A DNA stretch of 64,000 nucleotides, from contig NZ_FLKP01000002.1 of NCBI RefSeq assembly GCF_900087015.1, positions 2,250,157 to 2,314,156 on the forward strand, in the 5' to 3' direction. The notes under the pieces were generated by a model. That model was not told the origin of the DNA, made no database searches, and saw only the letters and a program-made list of their open reading frames with translations. The position numbers were made by a program, and so were the translations under genes. Within the stretch, counting starts at the first letter, position 1. Each line of letters begins with the position of its first letter. This DNA comes from Christensenella timonensis (GTDB lineage Bacteria; Bacillota; Clostridia; Christensenellales; Christensenellaceae). Shown in pieces: positions 8,943 to 16,759 of the stretch.

Positions 8943-9404
8943 CTAAACCGTTATACTAGTCGTAGTCCGAGTTATCTGATTAAAAATCGAACTCCCATTG
9001 TATGATCTATGGTAAGCAACAAGGCGGTATGTTCCTGAACCTACCGAGAATGAAAGGCGAGCATTATAACCTGCGCAGTTCTTACCATAATCTGATCCAG
9101 TCTTATATGTTGTCCAACTGCTCCCATTCCACTTTTGAAGCACCATGTAGGCTCCCAGTTTATCACATAGCGCATTCGCATCAGTATCGGCTTTACAAAG
9201 CAAATACCCATTGCCTCTGGAGATTGCTGCATAAGCATATGTAATTGAGCCTGCTGAATAGGGTGTCGGTCCGGTAAATATTTCGCTTTCCGCATAATTG
9301 GGATTTGGTGATGGATTGATGCCACTATCATCCGCTGCAAATGCTATACCACATACTGAGAGAACTAATAAAATACAGATAATTAAAGATACTACTTTTC
9401 GCAT
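8943..9404 (-). CDS. Small secreted beta-protein (GSW-type), sigma-module partner 1
   Basis: 153 residues. The signal peptide (MRKVVSLIICILLVLSVCGIAFA-A) precedes a Pro/Asn-rich stretch and a compact domain with the pattern VLQKWNGSSWTTY ... GSGTYRLVAYHRSYNGSS. The same pattern (LQRYRNGSWQNY ... GYSYRIYAVVSNSS) occurs in the 134-residue product at 14099-14503, so the two are homologous. Both genes sit next to an ECF sigma/anti-sigma pair. The fold may belong to DUF6147-like secreted proteins, but this is memory rather than a search. It has its own terminator at 8891-8924. Confidence 0.7.
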   Translation of the reverse strand: MRKVVSLIICILLVLSVCGIAFAADDSGINPSPNPNYAESEIFTGPTPYSAGSITYAYAAISRGNGYLLCKADTDANALCDKLGAYMVLQKWNGSSWTTYKTGSDYGKNCAGYNARLSFSVGSGTYRLVAYHRSYNGSSIFNQITRTTTSITV

Positions 9405-9474
9405 AATATATGCCTCCTTATTATTTTGGTTTCATAATATAGGAGGCATATACGTTCAATTTCCTTGCACTTTT

Positions 9475-10155
9475 TTATTGAATTCCATCAACGATCTTTA
9501 ATATTTCTTCACGACTAATATTTGTGGATAACCTTATTTCATACATTTTCATAAAAACAACTGCTGTATACGGAGGGCTTTGTGATAATGCAATTATTTT
9601 ATCCTCTTTATCAATTCGCTCAAAATCGTTAAAAGAGAATTGCTCTGACCGCGCTTCATCACCATTATATGTTTCAATCATAACCGATATATACTCATCT
9701 TCTTTTGTCAACGTATAATTGACAACATAGGTGTCTCCAAAATCTTTATATGAAACATCGCCCATTTCACACCCAACAGGCAAATATGAAAAAGCGGGGA
9801 ATACAATTCCTTCTTTTTCGGCTAACTGATCCAATTCTAGAAATTCATAATTATCCTTTGGTGTAAAGAACGAGTTTACTTTTTCGCTGATATCATATCT
9901 AAAGGCTTTTATTTCAGGTATATCGGACATTATGAAGGATACAACAAATATAACGCAAACCAAAGCTGCTACAAAACCAATTTTTGATAGGATGCCATTT
10001 CGCTTTTTCTTTTTTTTCGGTCCGCTTTCCTTCAAAAAATTCTGCTTTATTTGTTCAAATTCATCTTTATGTGCCTCCACATCTTCTTGATACATCTCTT
10101 CAAAACTGTCCTCAAGCATTTTCTTTGTTGCTTTTCTTTCGTCTGTGGGTTCCAT
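9475..10155 (-). CDS. Probable anti-sigma factor with one transmembrane helix (module 1)
   Basis: 226 residues. The N-terminal cytoplasmic part (1-55) is acidic, then KKKKKR. One transmembrane helix (about 60-80) is followed by an extracytoplasmic domain ending in a DUF4367-like pattern (sensor part of many Clostridia anti-sigma factors). The ATG at 10155 has an exceptional AGGAAGGAGGG site, which decides the start although it overlaps the sigma gene by 44 bases. It would hold the cognate ECF sigma factor at the membrane until an envelope signal releases it. The target genes are unknown; the secreted protein and lipoproteins downstream are candidates. Confidence 0.75.
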   Translation of the reverse strand: MEPTDERKATKKMLEDSFEEMYQEDVEAHKDEFEQIKQNFLKESGPKKKKKRNGILSKIGFVAALVCVIFVVSFIMSDIPEIKAFRYDISEKVNSFFTPKDNYEFLELDQLAEKEGIVFPAFSYLPVGCEMGDVSYKDFGDTYVVNYTLTKEDEYISVMIETYNGDEARSEQFSFNDFERIDKEDKIIALSQSPPYTAVVFMKMYEIRLSTNISREEILKIVDGIQ

Positions 10156-10678
10156 AATCGCCCTCCTTCCTCCTTAATTTTCCCTTTATCCGCGAATGCA
10201 GAGAATAAAGGGTGCCAGGTTTTGTACTTAATATTCCTGCTATTTCTTCAATGTTTTTTTCTAATTCATAGTAATAATATACAAATACCCTTTCTCTATA
10301 TGATAATTGCCCAATCTTTTCCCTTGCATCTTTTTTATTTTGATTTCTTAAAATTATTTCCTCAACGTTGCTTTCTTCGTCCCTGAAAACAGTTTGATTT
10401 GGATTCGCTTCATATACTTCCTCCAATGAAATTTCGGTATATTTATTTTTTTGAAACTTTTTTCGGATCAAATTCATTGCAATCGCGGCAACCCAAGATT
10501 TAAACTTTTTCTCATCGCGTAATTGGTTAAAGGATTTAAAAGCATTATGAAGACACTCCTGATAGATATCTTTCGTATCTTCAGTATTACGAACGTGGGA
10601 ATATATAAATCGTTTCAGATATTCTTCATGTTCCTCAAAGAGTTCCATAAATTTTTTGGCTTTGTTTGTATCTTTCAT
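10112..10678 (-). CDS. ECF-type RNA polymerase sigma factor (module 1)
   Basis: 188 residues. Region 2 (about residues 20-80) contains DIYQECLHNAFKSFNQ and the WVAAIAMNLIRKKF segment. Region 4 (about 120-170) contains the helix-turn-helix IEEIAGILSTKPGTLYSLHSR. No other domains are present, as expected for the ECF group. The gene overlaps the probable anti-sigma gene, which is the usual arrangement for coupled synthesis of sigma and antagonist. It would direct polymerase to extracytoplasmic-stress promoters, probably including its own operon. Confidence 0.9.
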   Translation of the reverse strand: MKDTNKAKKFMELFEEHEEYLKRFIYSHVRNTEDTKDIYQECLHNAFKSFNQLRDEKKFKSWVAAIAMNLIRKKFQKNKYTEISLEEVYEANPNQTVFRDEESNVEEIILRNQNKKDAREKIGQLSYRERVFVYYYYELEKNIEEIAGILSTKPGTLYSLHSRIKGKLRRKEGDYGTHRRKKSNKENA

Positions 10679-10780
10679 ATTTACAAACTCCCCTCATAAC
10701 TATGATAAGCCAATCTTATTTAGTCTGCAATGTTTATGTTTCAGATACTAAAAAAAACAAGATGTGATTTTCTTTTTACC

Positions 10781-11055
10781 CATAAATCAAATTAGGCATT
10801 TTCATAAATTCACCGGGGCTGTCAACTGGAATTTTAGTGTCCTTTATCAGCAGGGCTGGTAAAACCGCGCGTTTGCCAAACCGCTTTTTGATCGTCTCCA
10901 ACGATCACCAAGCCATCGCAACTTGATGCGCTTCCCAAAGTGCCTGTTCTGTTTCACATCAGCCTTTTTTACTAAGTCGTTTTTGGCATAGATAATACCG
11001 TGACGTTCAGAAGTCGAACCGCCGACAGCCATTGGAACTTTTCGTAATCGTATCG
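10781..11055 (-). pseudogene. Internally deleted copy of the Y-family DNA polymerase gene
   Basis: 10781-10905 is nearly identical to the 3' end of the intact polymerase gene (11717-11841), and about 10910-11050 matches its 5' region (about 12730-12880). Roughly 0.9 kb of the middle is missing, including most of the palm and finger domains. The joined remnant keeps a short frame with recognisable pieces (VPMAVGGSTSERHGIIYAKN) but cannot encode a polymerase. It looks like a decayed duplicate or the scar of recombination between two related elements. The plus-strand mini-operon 11161-11593 lies between the two copies. Confidence 0.85.
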
Positions 11056-11102
11056 AGGTGCAAAACAAATTATGTTCGTTTTATTTAATATTCCTATTGA
11101 TA

Positions 11103-11130
11103 TTGTAGCTACATCGTGGTAACATATAAT
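11103..11130 (+). promoter_or_regulatory. Candidate promoter for the 11161-11593 mini-operon
   Basis: TTGTAG (11103-11108), a 16-base spacer and TATAAT (11125-11130) lie 30 bases upstream of the first ATG. The -10 is consensus and the -35 is fair. Confidence 0.5.
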
Positions 11131-11160
11131 TGTAAGACAAATCAAACGGAGGATTGAAAA

Positions 11161-11433
11161 ATGAAGTACAGAGTAGAATATTTGGTAGATAACAGGGAAC
11201 AGGCAAAAGGGTACCAACCGCATAATGATATTAGCGAAGTAATGGACGATGACATTGAGGCCGAATCGGAACAGGAAGCGATCATTTTCGCAATGGATCA
11301 TATTGTTGAATGGATTAGTCCGGATTCCTTCACAGCTGAAATTGATGATAATAATTTGAGAATTAACGTCTACGATGAAGCCGGAGAATTGTACGAACAA
11401 TATTATAGGTTCATCGCAAAAAAGGTGAAATAA
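11161..11433 (+). CDS. Small acidic protein of unknown function, paired with an RHH protein
   Basis: 90 residues with an ACGGAGGA ribosome site and a consensus -10 upstream. The protein is acidic, without signal peptide or membrane helix, and predicted mixed alpha/beta (MKYRVEYLVDNREQ at the start, YRFIAKKVK at the end). No family is recognised. The next gene starts 7 bases after its stop and encodes a ribbon-helix-helix protein, so the pair resembles a toxin-antitoxin or autoregulated unit. It is flanked by the complete and the deleted polymerase copies and is transcribed against both. Confidence 0.6.
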   Translation: MKYRVEYLVDNREQAKGYQPHNDISEVMDDDIEAESEQEAIIFAMDHIVEWISPDSFTAEIDDNNLRINVYDEAGELYEQYYRFIAKKVK

Positions 11434-11440
11434 GGTATTT

Positions 11441-11593
11441 ATGAAGGAAACAACCAAAACAGCAGTGATCCGGCTGCGGGTCACGCCAGAATTTAAGTTG
11501 GCAGTTGAAAAGGCTGCTGCCGAGGAAAATCGCACGTTATCAAATTGGATTGAAACCGTTCTCCGGGAGAAAATAAAACAAGAGGAAGTGTAA
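11441..11593 (+). CDS. Ribbon-helix-helix (Arc/MetJ-type) small DNA-binding protein
   Basis: 50 residues. The beta strand TAVIRLRVTPEF is followed by two helices with the N-cap NRTLSNWIETVLREK, the standard ribbon-helix-helix layout. Proteins of this size act as dimers binding operator repeats and are often antitoxins or plasmid copy regulators. It begins 7 bases after the stop of the 90-residue protein gene and has a modest AAGGT site, so translation is probably coupled. It may repress its own promoter at 11103-11130. The assignment rests on the pattern only. Confidence 0.65.
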   Translation: MKETTKTAVIRLRVTPEFKLAVEKAAAEENRTLSNWIETVLREKIKQEEV

Positions 11594-11712
11594 TTATAGA
11601 AGGTGTACGGTGAGGTCAGGAGTTCTTTTGCCGCCATCGTCTGACCATGAACCCGGAGCGCGCGGAATCCATAGTAAAAAGAAAACTCCTTTTATCTTGG
11701 CCTGATTTTCTC

Positions 11713-12954
11713 TTATCCATAAATCATATTTGGCATTTTCATCAATTCACCGGGGCTGTCAACCGGAATTTTAGTGTCCTTTATCAGCAGGGCCGGTAAA
11801 ACCGCGCGTTTGCCAAACCGCTTTTTGATTGATTCTATCGTCTTTTCAAGTATTTCGTTTTTGGCACGCTTTTGCTGGTCATGAAGCAAGGAAAGCTGCT
11901 CCGGCTGCGCGGAAGGAACCAAACTAATTGCACGAACCGTCAGAGAACGTATAGGGCTGCTCCACCGATACCGTTTGCAAAAAAGGATAAACGCCTGTTC
12001 TGCTATATCGTGCCATGCCTGGGTGACGTATGGAATTTGACCTTGAAACGTCCATGAGTGCAAGTTAATATCCCGTACACTGATCTCAACGCCGCAGGCC
12101 GCAAGTCCGTGTTTTCGTAAAGAGTGTGAAATGTTCAGCGAACGGTCAAAAATTACCTTTTTGGCTTCTTCCTGATTGAGCAGATCAGACGTACAAGTGA
12201 TTCCACTGCTTACGGATTTAACGGGAGGCACATACCCATAAGGAGAAATCGGCTTTTCATCAAGGCCACAAGCCGAATCCCATAATTCACCGCCCACTTT
12301 TCCAAACCATGACACAAGGTGTTCCCGCCCGTACTTCGCGATATCCCCTATCTTGTAAAGCCCCTTCCGGTTGAAAGATTTCTTGCGGCGCCTGCCGATA
12401 CCAAAGAGATCCTCGATGGGGCAAGGCCATACGATATCCCTGAAATTTTCGCGCGTGATTTCCGTGATCGCGGCAGGCTTTTTGTAGTCGCTGCCAAACT
12501 TAGCGAATATTTTATTGAAGCTGACGCCGATGCTGACGGTCATCCCTATTTCCCGTTTTACCGTATCCATGATTTGTTGTGCAATATTGACGCCGCTCCC
12601 AAAGAGTTTCGTACTTCCGGTGCAATCGATCCAACACTCGTCAATTCCGTATGGCTCAATAATGCAGGAAAACCGATTATAGATTTCCCGCACACGTTCT
12701 GAAATAGCAATATATTCTTCCATATGCGGAGGGACGATCACAAGGCCATCACATTTCTGTCGAGCTTGCCATAGTGCTTCTCCAGTCGATACACCGGCCT
12801 TTTTTGCCAAGTCGTTTTTGGCATAGATAATACCGTGACGTTCCGAAGTCGAACCGCCGACAGCCATTGGGACATTTCGCAATTCAGGATTTTTCAGGCA
12901 CTCCACGCTTGCATAAAAACTATTGATATCGCTGTGCAAAATAATTCTGTCCAT
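11713..12954 (-). CDS. dinB: Y-family DNA polymerase (DinB/UmuC-like)
   Basis: 413 residues, a typical length. The N-terminal palm motif MDRIILHSDINSFYASVE carries the metal-binding Asp and steric-gate region, and YGIDECWID holds the second catalytic acidic pair. A helix-hairpin-helix thumb region follows (IEDLFGIGRRRKKSF), then a little-finger domain. The enzyme makes error-prone bypass of damaged templates. This subgroup is often carried by mobile elements and prophages in Clostridia and may help the element during stress. A GGAGAG site precedes the ATG. A deleted second copy lies about 0.9 kb downstream. Confidence 0.9.
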   Translation of the reverse strand: MDRIILHSDINSFYASVECLKNPELRNVPMAVGGSTSERHGIIYAKNDLAKKAGVSTGEALWQARQKCDGLVIVPPHMEEYIAISERVREIYNRFSCIIEPYGIDECWIDCTGSTKLFGSGVNIAQQIMDTVKREIGMTVSIGVSFNKIFAKFGSDYKKPAAITEITRENFRDIVWPCPIEDLFGIGRRRKKSFNRKGLYKIGDIAKYGREHLVSWFGKVGGELWDSACGLDEKPISPYGYVPPVKSVSSGITCTSDLLNQEEAKKVIFDRSLNISHSLRKHGLAACGVEISVRDINLHSWTFQGQIPYVTQAWHDIAEQAFILFCKRYRWSSPIRSLTVRAISLVPSAQPEQLSLLHDQQKRAKNEILEKTIESIKKRFGKRAVLPALLIKDTKIPVDSPGELMKMPNMIYG

Positions 12955-13065
12955 TACTTCTCTCCAGATATTCTTGGTTTGAGGGTGTATTGGACATTAT
13001 ATATTCCGCAGCTGCTACATAGCGTTAAAAATGACGAATTTTAATATTAAATTATGGAGAACATG

Positions 13066-13091
13066 AAAAGGCCATTCCGAAGAATGGCCTT
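13066..13091 (-). terminator. Rho-independent terminator after the 13121-13456 gene
   Basis: AAGGCCATTC pairs with GAATGGCCTT around a CGAA tetraloop, followed on the minus strand by TTTTC. It lies 30 bases past the stop of the coiled-coil gene and closes the two-gene XRE operon. Confidence 0.85.
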
Positions 13092-13120
13092 GCTATCTAT
13101 CAGTCGGTTTTGATTTGCCG

Positions 13121-13456
13121 TTATTTTACAGCCTTGAATGAGTGATCCTCACGATAAGACTTTTCAAGGTTATCCACCCGCATTTCCAAATCTGGGATCA
13201 CTTCTACGGCTTTTTGCATATCCTCCAGCTTTTTGATCTGGAGCGTTTGGTTCTCCGCTATTGTTTGAATGGCAGGCTTAATCACATTCTCGTTATCCAG
13301 CTTCAGGGCAAGAACGTCATTTTCTAATGAAGCCAGTCTTTCATCTGCTTTACTAAGGCTTTCATCTACTTTATCAAAACGTTTATCAATACTATCAAAC
13401 CTTTGGTTCATGCCAACTAAAACATCCATAATATCCTGCATATTCGGTTCGCTCAT
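13121..13456 (-). CDS. Small coiled-coil protein co-transcribed with the XRE regulator
   Basis: 111 residues, almost entirely heptad-like: repeats of the type RFDSIDKRFDKVDESLSKADERL continue to residue about 95. It has no signal or membrane helix. Similar short coiled-coil proteins occur in phage and mobile-element regulator operons, where the function is unknown. It begins 15 bases after the stop of the HTH gene with a good AAGGGG site and is followed by a strong terminator. A partner or modulator of the regulator is a reasonable guess. Confidence 0.65.
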   Translation of the reverse strand: MSEPNMQDIMDVLVGMNQRFDSIDKRFDKVDESLSKADERLASLENDVLALKLDNENVIKPAIQTIAENQTLQIKKLEDMQKAVEVIPDLEMRVDNLEKSYREDHSFKAVK

Positions 13457-13471
13457 ATCTGTTTCCCCTTC

Positions 13472-13870
13472 TTACTTTTTATCTACATTTTTGGATTGAT
13501 GGTAATCGGCATAAGATGACAACAATACTTTTACCGTCGCTTTATCCAAAGAATCAAGGAGATCATATAACTTATTTATGACATCGGCATCATACTTGTC
13601 GTTTAACAACTTCACGAGTGACGATGTTGATTTATCTCCGCTATAATCTTCCTTAAAAAATTCTGACAACGTGATTCCAAAATAGTTGCAGAGATCGTAC
13701 ACAATAAGGATTGAGGGAGTATGTTTCTTGGTAAGGAGACGGGTAAGCTGATTTTCGCCATGTCCAATTAAACCGCTCACTGTTTTCTGCGTTGGCGATC
13801 CTTTCGCTTTCAGAAGTTCCTTTACCCTATTGGAAATAAACTCTCTTAATTTTTCCTCGCTGTTACTCAT
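13472..13870 (-). CDS. XRE-family helix-turn-helix transcriptional regulator
   Basis: 132 residues. The N-terminal HTH (about residues 25-75) has the XRE pattern TQKTVSGLIGHGENQLTRLLTKKHTPSILIVYDLCNYF, split here by function: recognition helix near ENQLTRLL, last helix near LCNYFGITLSEFF. The C-terminal helical part is probably for dimerisation. No ribosome site is visible before the ATG, so it may start leaderless or at low level. It faces a plus-strand promoter at 13929-13958 whose spacer carries a palindrome, a plausible operator for this protein. Confidence 0.8.
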   Translation of the reverse strand: MSNSEEKLREFISNRVKELLKAKGSPTQKTVSGLIGHGENQLTRLLTKKHTPSILIVYDLCNYFGITLSEFFKEDYSGDKSTSSLVKLLNDKYDADVINKLYDLLDSLDKATVKVLLSSYADYHQSKNVDKK

Positions 13871-13928
13871 ATAAATAGTGTAATCTTTATAATCCCCAAG
13901 CGATTGACGTGTTTGTTTATTAATTGTA

Positions 13929-13958
13929 TTGTTTTATAATCAAATTTGATGATATAAT
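13929..13958 (+). promoter_or_regulatory. Plus-strand promoter with palindromic operator-like spacer
   Basis: TTGTTT (13929-13934), an 18-base spacer and TATAAT (13953-13958). The spacer contains the perfect palindrome ATCAAATTTGAT (13939-13950). It is divergent from the XRE gene and would start transcription near 13965, at the foldable segment described next. Confidence 0.55.
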
Positions 13959-13963
13959 GAAAT

Positions 13964-14100
13964 TGCGCTCCATTGGGCGCCTGAGTAAACTGGGGTGCGG
14001 ACGGTGCCGGTCAGCGTAATGAGTTACCCACCTCTTGCTGATCTGCGCCGGTTCGTACCGGTAAACAGGGTTGTCAGATAGAAGGACGAATTACTCTTTT
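13964..14100 (+). ncRNA. Candidate structured small RNA
   Basis: A roughly 135-base stretch without a plausible reading frame follows the promoter at 13929-13958. Visible helices are GCGCTC/GGGCGC closed by CATT, GGGGTG/CACCTC, GTAA/TTAC, TCAGC/GCTGA and CCGGT/ACCGG closed by TCGT. It ends in a short TTTT at 14097-14100 without a clear terminator stem. I cannot match it to a known RNA class. It runs convergent to the secreted-protein gene at 14099-14503 and could act on it as antisense at the 3' end. Confidence 0.4.
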
Positions 14101-14503
14101 AGAAATATACGGAGCTTGAATACTTTGTAGCCAGGCTCGAATTGGAAACGACCGCATAGATCCGGTACGAGTAACCCCTTGGCGGCGAAACGTATTTTGC
14201 GATCAGGCAATCCCCTGTCCCCTGGGCCGTATAAGAAGAATAATTCTGCCACGATCCGTTGCGGTATCGTTGCAGGTAAACGGTTAGGTAGATTCGCTCG
14301 TCAGTATTATTACAGATCACCGACGTATAAAGTTTAAGCTGCGAACCGCTTTTACTCAGGGAAACGGATATGTTTGTCAGCAATCGCGGTTGGATCTCCG
14401 GCCCTGCCGACGGCGCTTCATTTCCAGCCTGCGCAGCATAGGCAGGTATCGAGCAAACAATGAGCATCAAAGCGATTAGGAACGATATTACTCTTTTTTT
14501 CAT
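14099..14503 (-). CDS. Small secreted beta-protein (GSW-type), sigma-module partner 2
   Basis: 134 residues from the ATG at 14503, which has an AAAGGAG site. The longer open frame upstream runs into the divergent sigma gene and is not needed. The signal peptide MKKRVISFLIALMLIVCSIP ends near AYA-A. The mature domain carries LQRYRNGSWQNY and GYSYRIYAVVSNSS, homologous to the 153-residue protein at 8943-9404. It is transcribed divergently from the ECF sigma gene at 14600, with 96 bases between them, so it is a likely target of that sigma factor. Confidence 0.7.
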   Translation of the reverse strand: MKKRVISFLIALMLIVCSIPAYAAQAGNEAPSAGPEIQPRLLTNISVSLSKSGSQLKLYTSVICNNTDERIYLTVYLQRYRNGSWQNYSSYTAQGTGDCLIAKYVSPPRGYSYRIYAVVSNSSLATKYSSSVYF

Positions 14504-14599
14504 AACATACTCCTTTATAATAGTGTTTTTTTTGACAGCCCTATATATAAAGACGTATGAAAGGATGGAAATGGGGACACGTATAACCAGGAAATTTGT

Positions 14600-15109
14600 A
14601 TGGATTGGGAGCTTTGGCAAAAATATGAGCAATATATCAAACGGTTCATACTTACGATTTCGGATTCCGACGATGACGCAGAGGATATCTTGCAGGAGAC
14701 GATGCAAAAGGCATGGCGTAGTTACGAAACCCTTGATAATATCGCCGCCTTTGGAAAATGGCTGAAACGGATCGCGCGGAATTGCGCCGCAGACTATTAC
14801 CGCAGGCCGGATAACGCGGCCTTTCAGTATTACATAAATACGGAGCAGCTTGGAAATGTGACCGGCGACCTCGTTGACGGGAATCTCGAGGATAAAATGA
14901 TTATCAGGGACATTCTTCGTGAATATATTGCGGAATTGCCGAATGAACGTGGAAAGGCGTTATATCTCAATATCATTGGCGGGTATGGGGCAACGAAAAT
15001 ATCGAGGGCATTAGGACTGAAATATGAAACTGTCAAAAAGTGGCTGTACCGCGATAAGCGGAAGATAAGCGAATTGTTAAGGGTGCATTTGGATGAAACC
15101 GGCCGATAA
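14600..15109 (+). CDS. ECF-type RNA polymerase sigma factor (module 2)
   Basis: 169 residues. Region 2 spans about 15-75 (DAEDILQETMQKAWRSYETL, then WLKRIARNCAADYYRR). Region 4 spans about 115-160 (NIIGGYGATKISRALGLKYETVKKWLYRDKRK). An anti-sigma-like gene overlaps its 3' end by 17 bases. It is not a close copy of the module 1 sigma at 10112-10678, but the gene arrangement is equivalent. It should redirect polymerase to envelope-stress promoters, probably including the divergent secreted-protein gene. Confidence 0.9.
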   Translation: MDWELWQKYEQYIKRFILTISDSDDDAEDILQETMQKAWRSYETLDNIAAFGKWLKRIARNCAADYYRRPDNAAFQYYINTEQLGNVTGDLVDGNLEDKMIIRDILREYIAELPNERGKALYLNIIGGYGATKISRALGLKYETVKKWLYRDKRKISELLRVHLDETGR

Positions 15110-15713
15110 AAAGAGATTAGAACAAAATATCACACCTGACCTCTTTCCAGAAGAAATACGACAGGAAATGGATTCCCTGCTCGAGCAGGAAGCAAGGCAA
15201 AAAAAGCGTTTCCGTAATAAATGGCTGGTGGGCGCTGCCTGCTGCGCTGTATCCGCGGCGATGCTCTTTTCAGTTTTTATAACTCCAAGAGTCAACGCTG
15301 AAGAACAGGTTATGCAGCGTGTGGCTGAAATGCAGGAAGTCATCCAGAGCGGGGACCTGCCCTGCTATATTATTTCCTCCCCCGATGTACGTTTTGAAGG
15401 ACGCGAAAGCGTTGCTGATTTCGGCTATGACAAATCCATTTACGATTACAATGGCGAAAGTATTTTCCTTTTTGAACAGGACGATATCCCCACCGGGTAT
15501 ATGGAAAGTGACAGCAAGCCTCGAGCGGAGGGGATCGCGCAAACAATGGATCGGAAGAACGTTGAATACTTTATCGATCAGGACGGATCAACAGGAATCT
15601 TCAAATCGGAATACGGCGGCCAGGCTAAAGTGTTTACGATAACGGGACCGCCCATGAATGAGGATATTTTTATCGGGATAGTCAACAGTATTACTTTTAT
15701 CGGGACGAAATAA
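15093..15713 (+). CDS. Probable membrane anti-sigma factor (module 2)
   Basis: 206 residues. There is a cytoplasmic N-terminus of about 42 residues rich in Glu/Lys, one membrane helix (about 45-65, LVGAACCAVSAAMLFSVFI) and an extracytoplasmic domain of about 140 residues with DUF4367-like spacing (GGQAKVFTITGP near the end). It overlaps the sigma gene by 17 bases, so production is coupled. The size and topology parallel the module 1 protein at 9475-10155, though sequence identity is low by eye. Confidence 0.7.
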   Translation: MKPADKKRLEQNITPDLFPEEIRQEMDSLLEQEARQKKRFRNKWLVGAACCAVSAAMLFSVFITPRVNAEEQVMQRVAEMQEVIQSGDLPCYIISSPDVRFEGRESVADFGYDKSIYDYNGESIFLFEQDDIPTGYMESDSKPRAEGIAQTMDRKNVEYFIDQDGSTGIFKSEYGGQAKVFTITGPPMNEDIFIGIVNSITFIGTK

Positions 15714-15721
15714 GGGAGAAA

Positions 15722-16585
15722 ATGATGGAAGAAACACAATCATGCGGATTTCTAGATGTACGGTCTGATTCGTTCAGGGAACTTGGCGGTGAAACGGATG
15801 ATTTCCCCTATTACAGCAAACGCATACGCGCCGCGCTTCGCTGCGATATAGAATACCTGTATCAAAAGAATGTCGGCAGCTTCTGCGTTTCTGAGAACAA
15901 TGATTCGGATATCACGTTTATGTCTTTGGTAGCGGATATACGCGATGATATGAAAAATGATGATATCGGCTCCCTTGTGTATTGTTCGCTCGATCAGGAC
16001 GATTTCAAAACTTTCATGGGGAAACTGGCCCCATATTCAGGTCTCTTTATGTCTATGAATTCAGACGCTCCGCAAAAGGCTATGCTGCAAAACATAGACT
16101 ATCTTATTTATATCGATGGGAATAATCGGCGAAGAATGGTCCCTTACGAATATAGAAAGCTGCTGAAAGGCAATTCTGTTATTCATTATTTTGACGGTCT
16201 CCTTCTAAATTTTAAGATTGATTATTCCGCACAATGGGGTTGCTTATCTGATTTACCTTTCATAATAAAAACGAAAGATTTATCGCTTATGAAGATATAT
16301 TTAGAATCTGAAATAGAATGCCGAAAGGATCGGATCCATTCCGCAAAGATCAATACGATTCTTAAAGCGAAGCCAGATGAATTCCCTGAAAAATTTATTG
16401 AAGATCAAAAACATAGAATTGACAAACTCTCCCAAGAAGCAGAAGCAGTTCATTTTATGTTGAGTAATAATAAAAACAGCCGCCTTAAACGTCTTTACTG
16501 GAAGTGGCAAAGAAAATCCATTCAAGGTATAAATGACTCATCTGATCTTAGAACTGCCTTCTTTGACGCCTTTTTTGAAAAGTGA
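15722..16585 (+). CDS. Cytoplasmic protein of unknown function after the sigma module
   Basis: 287 residues with a GGGAGA site before ATG ATG. There is no signal peptide or membrane helix. The first two thirds are mixed alpha/beta (SLVYCSLDQDDFKTFMG, YLIYIDGNNRRRMVPYEYRKLL) and the last third is helical and Lys-rich with a coiled-coil-like stretch (about 215-250). No family recognised. It starts 8 bases after the anti-sigma gene and ends before a strong terminator, so it belongs to the sigma operon and may be part of its response. Confidence 0.6.
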   Translation: MMEETQSCGFLDVRSDSFRELGGETDDFPYYSKRIRAALRCDIEYLYQKNVGSFCVSENNDSDITFMSLVADIRDDMKNDDIGSLVYCSLDQDDFKTFMGKLAPYSGLFMSMNSDAPQKAMLQNIDYLIYIDGNNRRRMVPYEYRKLLKGNSVIHYFDGLLLNFKIDYSAQWGCLSDLPFIIKTKDLSLMKIYLESEIECRKDRIHSAKINTILKAKPDEFPEKFIEDQKHRIDKLSQEAEAVHFMLSNNKNSRLKRLYWKWQRKSIQGINDSSDLRTAFFDAFFEK

Positions 16586-16593
16586 ATATGAAA

Positions 16594-16632
16594 TGTAAAA
16601 ATCCACCGGCATTTGCTTAGTGGATTTTTACA
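16594..16632 (+). terminator. Rho-independent terminator of the sigma module 2 operon
   Basis: A 13-bp perfect stem (16594-16606 with 16620-16632, TGTAAAAATCCAC and its complement) is followed by TTTT. It lies 8 bases after the stop of the 287-residue gene. Confidence 0.85.
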
Positions 16633-16660
16633 TTTTGAGACCAGATATCCCCATTTGTTG

Positions 16661-16689
16661 TTGACGTACCACCATAATGGTGGTATTAT
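16661..16689 (+). promoter_or_regulatory. Strong promoter with an exact operator palindrome filling the spacer
   Basis: TTGACG (16661-16666), a 17-base spacer and TATTAT (16684-16689). The perfect palindrome TACCACCATAATGGTGGTA (16667-16685) fills the spacer and touches the -10, so a dimer bound there would block polymerase. It drives the 16760-17993 operon; the HTH protein at 17003-17347 is the obvious candidate repressor. Confidence 0.75.
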
Positions 16690-16759
16690 TAAGATGCAAG
16701 ATAAAGAAAAGGTCAACTAATCGGCCCGTAAGATAATTGGCGGGAGAAGGAGTTGCAAA

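Noticed and set aside
10972..11637. 221-codon minus-strand open frame
   Set aside because: It runs across the polymerase remnant and antisense to the 90- and 50-residue genes, which have promoter and ribosome-site support.
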